Origin: Marinomonas algarum
Lineage (GTDB): Bacteria > Pseudomonadota > Gammaproteobacteria > Pseudomonadales > Marinomonadaceae
NCBI RefSeq assembly: GCF_020532605.1
Contig: NZ_JAJATW010000001.1
Location: 124,001-188,000, forward strand
Reading direction: 5' to 3'
DNA: 64,000 nt
The notes beneath the pieces are model-generated. The model was not told the origin of the DNA. It saw only the letters and a list, made by a program, of their open reading frames with translations, and did no database searches. Within the stretch, counting starts at the first letter, position 1. The number at the start of each line of letters is the position of its first letter. The translations under genes and the position numbers were made by a program. Below, piece by piece: positions 58,634-64,000 of the stretch.

Positions 58634-58671
58634 GACTGTTTATTTATACAGTACTGTACAAATAAACAGTA
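58634..58671 (+). promoter_or_regulatory. Two tandem LexA-type SOS boxes
   Basis: Box 1 (58634-58653) is CTGT-TTATTTAT-ACAG; box 2 (58652-58671) is CTGT-ACAAATAA-ACAG with perfect TA flanks. Both fit the gammaproteobacterial consensus CTGT-N8-ACAG. Together they form a 36-base dyad with a single mismatch. They end about 20 bases before the likely start codon, in position to block transcription. Confidence 0.75.
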
Positions 58672-58689
58672 AAGAGAGTGAAAACTAAA

Positions 58690-59274
58690 ATGATGGAGAA
58701 AACAAATTCTTTCTACTCTGCTCGCAAGATGGCAATTCTCATTGTGATGGTATTAGCACTGTATGCTCCAGCCAAGGATCTTTTTAAATTGGTTAACACA
58801 TGGTTTGCTGCAGAAACCATCCGAATTGTCGACGTCTCATTTGGTAACCACTTACCTTGGCAAAGCCAACAATCGAACTATTTAACTGTTGGTCAAAATG
58901 CACAGTCAAACTTATCCATACCGCAGATTATTTATACCAAATTGCAGTTATCGAACCCAACTTCAGCGGCAAAAACCTATCGCAAGATTTGGCTTAACTT
59001 CTTGCACGAAAACGGTGACCTTGAATACACCACAGACTATGTTTTCTATAATGCCGACACACGCCAACGTTTAATTGGTAATTCTATTGAGCTTGGGCCG
59101 AATAGTCATATTGATGTGATCGCAGCACACCGTTTCATCCCCAGTTACAAAGACACACGGCCTGTTAGCATGAGCGTGTCTTGGGAAAAGCCGAATCTTT
59201 TAAGGGACAGCGCTTGCAAATATAGCCTGGTCAACAATTCGAGCAATACCTTTCACCATCAGTGCAACGACTGA
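58690..59274 (+). CDS. Membrane-anchored protein of unknown function, probably SOS-regulated
   Basis: 194 residues from the ATGATG at 58690; a GTG four codons earlier (58678) is possible. One short hydrophobic segment near the N-terminus (MAILIVMVLALYA, residues 14-26) anchors a soluble, beta-rich domain (IRIVDVSFGNHLPW; TKLQLSNPTSAAKTYRKIWL; RPVSMSVSWEK) with two cysteines near the end (SACKYS and HHQCND). No known family recognised. Tandem LexA-type boxes directly upstream point to DNA-damage induction. Size and topology would suit an envelope-acting division or damage-response protein, but this is not shown. Confidence 0.7.
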   Translation: MMEKTNSFYSARKMAILIVMVLALYAPAKDLFKLVNTWFAAETIRIVDVSFGNHLPWQSQQSNYLTVGQNAQSNLSIPQIIYTKLQLSNPTSAAKTYRKIWLNFLHENGDLEYTTDYVFYNADTRQRLIGNSIELGPNSHIDVIAAHRFIPSYKDTRPVSMSVSWEKPNLLRDSACKYSLVNNSSNTFHHQCND

Positions 59275-59337
59275 TCAGTCATCAATATCTTCCGCTACAC
59301 CTTAGCTTAAAATTTCATTTAAGCTTTTTTCTTCCTT

Positions 59338-59356
59338 ATTATTGATAATCGTTTTC
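59338..59356 (+). promoter_or_regulatory. Fur-box-like site upstream of the imelysin cluster
   Basis: ATTATTGATAATCGTTTTC matches about 14 of 19 positions of GATAATGATAATCATTATC, 54 bases before the first gene. Iron-repressed expression is expected for this gene family. Confidence 0.5.
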
Positions 59357-59409
59357 ACTTCTAATACTATGATTGTACTTACCTAATATTAGATCGGAGC
59401 GTCAAACCT

Positions 59410-60705
59410 ATGAAACGATTGTTAACCCCCATCGCTATCTGTGTATCAAGTGTGCTTTTGACAGCATGTGGTACAGCAACAGTGAAAAATGAGTCCGCCG
59501 CTGTAAGCGCAGATTCCGTTGTTGTGCATTATGCTGACATTGCTGAAGCCGTATATGGAGATTCTTTAACAACAGCCCTTGACTTGCGTACCTCTATCGA
59601 TGCTTTCCTTGCTGAACCAACAGAAGCCAATCTTGAAGCAGCTAAAACAGCATGGATTGCTTCACGCGTTCCTTACCAACAAAGTGAAGTTTACCGTTTT
59701 GGTAACGCCATTGTTGATGACTGGGAAGGTAAAGTGAATGCATGGCCGCTTGATGAAGGCTTGATTGACTATGTTTCAGTGGATAGCTACGGAACACAAT
59801 CTGATATCAATCCGCTTTACTCAGCTAACGTCATTGCTTCCAAAAGCTTGATGATTGGTGGTAAAAAAGTTGATGCAACCAATATCACACCTGAGCTTCT
59901 TTCTGAATCTTTGCAAGAAGCCGACGGCATTGAAGCCAACGTTGCCAGTGGTTACCACGCGATTGAGTTTTTATTATGGGGTCAAGACCTTTACGGTACT
60001 AACCCAGGTGCAGGTGAGCGTCCAGCCAGCGATTATGACCTAAACAACTGTACAAACGGTAACTGTGATCGTCGCCGTGCTTACTTAAGTGCAGCAACCG
60101 ATCTTCTTATTTCTGACCTTGAAGAAATGGCCAATAACTGGAAACAAGGTGGCGCTGCACGTGTTGCTTTGTTAGAGCAATCACCAGAACAAGGCTTGTC
60201 TACTATCCTAACTGGTATGGGTAGCTTGGCATACGGTGAACTTGCAGGTGAAAGAACCAAACTAGGTTTGATGCTTCATGATCCAGAAGAAGAGCACGAT
60301 TGTTTTGCTGATAACACTCACTGGTCGCATTACTACGATGTGAAAGGCATTAAAAACGTTTACCTAGGTGAATACCAACGCGTTGATGGTAGCTGGGTAA
60401 AAGGAGCCTCTTTGTCTTCGTTAGTATCCAAAGACAATATGCAACTTGATGCTGAAATGAAAACAAAATTAAACAGCACAGAAATGGCGGCTCAAGCCAT
60501 GGTTGATGCAGCCGCTCAAGGCCAAACATTTGATGTGCTGATCGCTATGAACAACACACAAGGAAACCAGTTGGTGCAAACTTTCGTAGATACCTTGGTT
60601 GATGAAACTCGTGTAACAGAAGATGTGATTCACCACTTAAATCTTCAAAACATCGCCCTAGAAGGATCTGACAGTCTTGACAATCCAAGCGCTGTTTTTG
60701 AATAA
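59410..60705 (+). CDS. Imelysin-family iron-regulated lipoprotein (IrpA-like)
   Basis: 431 residues. Lipobox LLTACG with Cys20 as the lipidation site. The imelysin signature GxHxxE reads GYHAIEFLLWGQD near residue 180. Two imelysin-type helical halves follow (RTSIDAFLAEPTEANLEAAK; ALEGSDSL region). Outer-membrane lipoprotein linked to iron uptake in relatives; a proposed protease activity is debated. Heads a four-gene cluster. Confidence 0.9.
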   Translation: MKRLLTPIAICVSSVLLTACGTATVKNESAAVSADSVVVHYADIAEAVYGDSLTTALDLRTSIDAFLAEPTEANLEAAKTAWIASRVPYQQSEVYRFGNAIVDDWEGKVNAWPLDEGLIDYVSVDSYGTQSDINPLYSANVIASKSLMIGGKKVDATNITPELLSESLQEADGIEANVASGYHAIEFLLWGQDLYGTNPGAGERPASDYDLNNCTNGNCDRRRAYLSAATDLLISDLEEMANNWKQGGAARVALLEQSPEQGLSTILTGMGSLAYGELAGERTKLGLMLHDPEEEHDCFADNTHWSHYYDVKGIKNVYLGEYQRVDGSWVKGASLSSLVSKDNMQLDAEMKTKLNSTEMAAQAMVDAAAQGQTFDVLIAMNNTQGNQLVQTFVDTLVDETRVTEDVIHHLNLQNIALEGSDSLDNPSAVFE

Positions 60706-60718
60706 GCATTAGGTGTGT

Positions 60719-60757
60719 AAAAAAAGGTTGCGCGCCTCTGAGCGCAACCTTTTTTAT
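60719..60757 (+). terminator. Terminator-like hairpin after the first imelysin gene
   Basis: AAAAAAGGTTGCGC and GCGCAACCTTTTTT form a 14-pair stem with an eight-base loop. It lies between the first and second genes of the cluster, so the lipoprotein may be made in excess over the downstream genes. Confidence 0.85.
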
Positions 60758-60828
60758 TTTTGTATAATCTATAGATTAGCAAGGATAATAAATGTGTTTT
60801 TTACTGAATTAACCAAAGTGGTTTTATT

Positions 60829-62226
60829 ATGAACTGCTTACCCTCTCACTGGGTTCGTCATGCTGGCTTAATGGTCGGCTTTTTTTGCTTTCAGGCAATG
60901 GCTTTTGCCAGCGAATACTCCACCCCACTTAAAGACATCTCTATCGATGAAAAATTAGACTACGCCATTGGCGAAGCGGTATTTCAAAAATTCTGGGTAC
61001 CCTCACCCTCTTCAACCAGCGCCAGTGATGGCTTGGGGCCTCTTTACAACGCGCGTTCTTGCCACAGCTGCCATATCAATAATGGTCGCGGACATGCGCC
61101 CAACGCTAATATCAGCGGCACATCGGTGCCTTCCTTTTTGATTCGATTTGGGAAAACCTACCCCTCTCATTTAGCAATAGTGGATAAAGAGCCGTTAGAC
61201 GAAACCATTTATCCGGCGATAGGGGATAAGCGTTATGGCCACCAGCTGCAAAGTCAAAGCTCAGCAGGGATTACTCCTGAAGGAGACTACCATTTAACCT
61301 ATTCAAGAAAAATTGAAACCTTGGCAGATGGCACTCAAGTAACATTACGCAAGCCGACACTGCATTGGGACACTCTTAACTATGGGCCTCTTGACGATAA
61401 AACAGGAGTAACCACCTTTGTTGCGCCACCACTCGTCGGAATGGGCTTGCTGGGCGCTATAGACAACGACAGCATTATTAACAGTGCTGACCCTCAGGAT
61501 CTAGACAAAGATGGCATCAGTGGTCGTGTTAGCTGGTTACCCTCTTCAGATGGCTCCGCGATTGTTGGGCGTTTCGGCTATAAAGCCTCTACGCCCAGCG
61601 TCAGTGCGCAAAACCAACAAGCGTTTAATATCGATATGGGGCTTTCAACGCCCGATTTGCCTTTTGCTTCTGGAGATTGCACAGACCTTCAACAGGAATG
61701 CATGACAAGCCCTAATGGCAATAGTCCACACTTAGACAATCTAGAGATTGATAAGCAGCAAATGTATCTTGTTAACCTGTTTGTTTCCTTGTCAAAACCG
61801 CCTTCTATGCGAAATCTGCAATCCTCGCGGTTTTTAGAAGGCAAAACTATTTTTGAAGAAAGCGGTTGTGTTAGCTGCCACACGCCAAAGCAAAAAACAG
61901 GACAGCAGGTTTCATTTACTGCCTTAAAGAATAAAACTTTTTACCCCTTTACCGACATGCTTCTGCACGATATGGGTCCAGACTTAGCCAGTGGCTTTCC
62001 AAGCTTCTCTGCATCGCCAAGGGAATGGCGAACAGCACCATTATGGGGAATAGGTCTGTCTGCTTCCGTATCAGGACGTGTTGGTTTCTTGCATGATGGT
62101 CGTGCAAGAACAATCGAAGAAGCCATACTTTGGCATGGCGGAGAAGCCAAACACAGTCAACAGGCTTATAAACAATTGGATAAAACACAAAGAGATACAC
62201 TCATTTACTTTTTGGAGTCGCTGTAA
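60829..62226 (+). CDS. DUF1111 di-haem c-type thiol oxidoreductase-like protein
   Basis: 465 residues with a signal peptide (GLMVGFFCFQAMAFA). Two c-type haem sites: SCHSCHINNGRGHAP near residue 78 and GCVSCHTPK near residue 347. The DUF1111 blocks GLGPLYNARSC, DLDKDGISGRVSW and RVGFLHDGRARTIEEAILWHGG are present. Periplasmic. Found with imelysin proteins in iron-regulated clusters. Its stop overlaps the next start by one base. Confidence 0.92.
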   Translation: MNCLPSHWVRHAGLMVGFFCFQAMAFASEYSTPLKDISIDEKLDYAIGEAVFQKFWVPSPSSTSASDGLGPLYNARSCHSCHINNGRGHAPNANISGTSVPSFLIRFGKTYPSHLAIVDKEPLDETIYPAIGDKRYGHQLQSQSSAGITPEGDYHLTYSRKIETLADGTQVTLRKPTLHWDTLNYGPLDDKTGVTTFVAPPLVGMGLLGAIDNDSIINSADPQDLDKDGISGRVSWLPSSDGSAIVGRFGYKASTPSVSAQNQQAFNIDMGLSTPDLPFASGDCTDLQQECMTSPNGNSPHLDNLEIDKQQMYLVNLFVSLSKPPSMRNLQSSRFLEGKTIFEESGCVSCHTPKQKTGQQVSFTALKNKTFYPFTDMLLHDMGPDLASGFPSFSASPREWRTAPLWGIGLSASVSGRVGFLHDGRARTIEEAILWHGGEAKHSQQAYKQLDKTQRDTLIYFLESL

Positions 62227-63281
62227 TGAAATACGTTCCAACATTGATCGCCCTTGCCCTCAGCACTGCCCCTATTTTTGCTTCTGCAGGGCAGTGGGAA
62301 GGCCCCCTTAACGGTGTAACAGAGCACATCATCAAAGACGGGTATGCTCAGTACGCGAACTCTTCTCAGACACTGCAACAAACGTCACAGGCCTTGTGTG
62401 CCAACCCGTCTGAGGAAACGCTAAACGAAGCCAAATCCGCCTTTCAAGCCAATGCCCTGGATTGGCAAAGAATGCAATGGTTGAACTTTGGGCCTGTTAC
62501 CTATTTTATGCGTTATTACGCCTTTGAGTATTGGCCAGATAAAAAAGGCGTGACTCAACGTCAACTAAGAGCGCTTGCTCAAGGTGACCCTGCAGTGATG
62601 GATGCGCCAAAGTTTTGGACGTCCGCCAGTATCGCCGTGCGTGGCTTAACGGCAATCGAAAGCCTACTCTATCATCCTGACTTTCAACCTACTCAGTCTG
62701 CAACGCATTGCCAATTATTAGAGAAAGTGACAGCGCATCATCTTGATAGCGCCTCTGCTGTTGCGAAACAATGGCAAGAAAGCAAAGCTCAGGACTGGGT
62801 ATTTGAAGAAGAAGGCGACAGTTTTGATCCAGAAAGAATGGCACTGGAACAATTTTTACAACAGTGGATCGAACACATGTCTGCTGTCAAAGATGCCAAG
62901 TTAGAGACACCGATTGGCTACAACACCCGCGAAAACCTAAAACTTGCGGAATTCTACCGCAGTGAGCTACCTCTGAAGGCAATACAAGCTAACTTGCAGT
63001 CTTACCGTGAGATATACCATTCAGGCTCACCATCACTGTATGACATCGCCAGCCAGGCCAATCCAGATGTTGCACAGCAGCTCGAAGAACAACTGATGCA
63101 AAACATCAAACTGGCTTTGCAATTACCAGAAGGCTTCTTCCAAACAGGCATGACGCAAGAAGAACGCGTTGAGCTGGCGAGACCTTTAGTGAAATCTATT
63201 TCCAACAGCCAAACCTACCTTTCCAGTTTGGTCACCAGCCTTGGCTTCCAAATTGGCTTTAACAGCAGAGATGGAGATTAA
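62226..63281 (+). CDS. Second imelysin-like periplasmic protein
   Basis: 351 residues with a signal peptide (LIALALSTAPIFASAG). It is an imelysin-fold protein (ANPSEETLNEAKSAFQANALDWQRMQ; ALEQFLQQWIEHMSAV; SPSLYDIASQANPDVAQQL), but the GxHxxE motif is GLTAIESLLY, so the histidine is lost. Coupled to the di-haem gene by a TAATG overlap. Confidence 0.88.
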   Translation: MKYVPTLIALALSTAPIFASAGQWEGPLNGVTEHIIKDGYAQYANSSQTLQQTSQALCANPSEETLNEAKSAFQANALDWQRMQWLNFGPVTYFMRYYAFEYWPDKKGVTQRQLRALAQGDPAVMDAPKFWTSASIAVRGLTAIESLLYHPDFQPTQSATHCQLLEKVTAHHLDSASAVAKQWQESKAQDWVFEEEGDSFDPERMALEQFLQQWIEHMSAVKDAKLETPIGYNTRENLKLAEFYRSELPLKAIQANLQSYREIYHSGSPSLYDIASQANPDVAQQLEEQLMQNIKLALQLPEGFFQTGMTQEERVELARPLVKSISNSQTYLSSLVTSLGFQIGFNSRDGD

Positions 63282-63283
63282 TC

Positions 63284-64000
63284 ATGTTATCTAGGCGATC
63301 TTTCCTCGCCTTAGGCGGTGTAGCGCTGAGCGCACCGTCATGGGCGGCAATGGCGCAAAACCCGCAAGATAATAAATTGTATGCCTCTGCGTATTCACTG
63401 AGCAAAGCAGAACACTACTTTGGTCTTTTCGATGCCAAGGGTGAGTTGATATGGTCTTCTCCTCTGACAGACAGAGCCCATGCACCAGTGATACACCCCA
63501 ACCAAAGCGTCGTCGGTATTGTGGCCCGCCGCCCTGGTTTTTATATGGATTTCTTTGATGTATCAAGCAACCAAAGAATCCAACGTATTGAGCCGACTCA
63601 AGAACACCATTTTTATGGGCATGCGTTGTTTACAAGCGACGGAAAAAGACTGATCACGCAGGAAAATCATTACACAACGGGGCAAGGTAAAATCTTTGTA
63701 CGGGCATGGCCAAGTGGTCAAATTCTTAACGTATTCAGCAGTAACGGCATCGGTCCTCACGAGTCCGTGTTCCTAAATGACAACGTTTTAGTGATTGCCA
63801 ATGGCGGCCTCATGACGCACCCAGATGAAGACAGAGATATTTTGAATCTGGACACTATGAAGCCCAATGTCACCTATTTATCACTCAGCGATGGCAAGGT
63901 ATTACATCAAGCGGAAAATGACGCATCACTGCATCAATTGAGCATTCGCCACCTTGATGTCAACTCAAAAGGGGATGTTGCGCTGGGTTTTCAGTATCAG
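63284..64000 (+). CDS. DUF1513 family protein, C-terminus beyond the window
   Basis: The first 239 codons are present; the frame is open at base 64000. It begins MLSRRSFLALGGVALSAPS, a twin-arginine signal peptide, then a repeated beta-propeller-like chain (YFGLFDAKGELIWSSPLTDR; HFYGHALFTSDGKRLITQEN; NGIGPHESVFLNDNVLVIANGG). This is the DUF1513 protein that commonly ends imelysin/DUF1111 clusters. The ATG lies three bases after the preceding stop codon. Confidence 0.88.
   Translation, partial: MLSRRSFLALGGVALSAPSWAAMAQNPQDNKLYASAYSLSKAEHYFGLFDAKGELIWSSPLTDRAHAPVIHPNQSVVGIVARRPGFYMDFFDVSSNQRIQRIEPTQEHHFYGHALFTSDGKRLITQENHYTTGQGKIFVRAWPSGQILNVFSSNGIGPHESVFLNDNVLVIANGGLMTHPDEDRDILNLDTMKPNVTYLSLSDGKVLHQAENDASLHQLSIRHLDVNSKGDVALGFQYQ

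Overview
The window looks like the chromosome of a marine gammaproteobacterium, probably an Oceanospirillales member close to Marinomonas. This is inferred from the order folC-accD-trpA-trpB-trpF-truA-fimV, a gammaproteobacterial groESL-fxsA block, choline/glycine-betaine osmoprotection genes, many cyclic-di-GMP proteins, and moderate G+C with strong intrinsic terminators. No 16S or other phylogenetic marker is present, so genus is not certain.

Layout. 0-6.7 kb (minus strand): a tight cluster with the start of folC, accD, trpA, trpB, trpF, truA and fimV; most junctions overlap. 6.9-7.6 kb: an EAL-domain protein. 7.6-10.9 kb: the 3' untranslated part of the groESL unit, interrupted by a group II intron of about 2.8 kb that encodes an RT/maturase/HNH protein. 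The intron carries an additional 53-residue hydrophobic ORF between the RT gene and domain V. A 57-residue plus-strand gene and several hairpins sit between groEL and the intron. 10.9-23.6 kb: groL, groS, fxsA, an alkyltransferase-like gene, yajQ, panE, a CvfB-like gene, a DUF1415 gene, srmB, ribA, a diguanylate cyclase, an Lrp-type regulator and leuA. 23.7-28.9 kb: a response-regulator/GGDEF gene translationally coupled to a large hybrid histidine kinase, a small secreted protein and msrB.

29.3-36.4 kb is a choline-to-betaine system: betB, betA, choX, choW, choV and a convergent betI. 36.5-45.4 kb holds the 4.5S RNA gene, hisI, yafJ, an orphan membrane protein, an FAD oxidoreductase, a yqhC/yqhD-like divergent pair, a degenerate GGDEF protein and a CPxCG protein. 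45.3-46.8 kb is a chemoreceptor. 46.9-55.3 kb is a sigma54 activator divergent from a six-gene glycerol-type ABC importer (glpSTPQUV); a sigma54-like -24/-12 element and repeated GAACAC motifs lie between them. 55.5-59.3 kb is accessory sequence: a YdhR-like protein, a structured gene-free stretch, two unknown envelope proteins (one behind tandem LexA-type boxes) and a BaiN/YhiN flavoprotein. 59.4-64 kb is an iron-related cluster: imelysin lipoprotein, di-haem DUF1111 protein, second imelysin-like protein, DUF1513 protein cut by the window edge, with a Fur-like site upstream.

Most notable points: tandem LexA-type boxes before an unknown membrane-anchored protein; an apparent asymmetric ATPase pair in the glycerol importer (one subunit lacks the switch histidine, the other has a degenerate signature motif); the sigma54 activator/promoter pairing; and the intron with its hydrophobic passenger ORF in the heat-shock transcript. 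All functional names are from motif and family recognition by eye; no database search was run.
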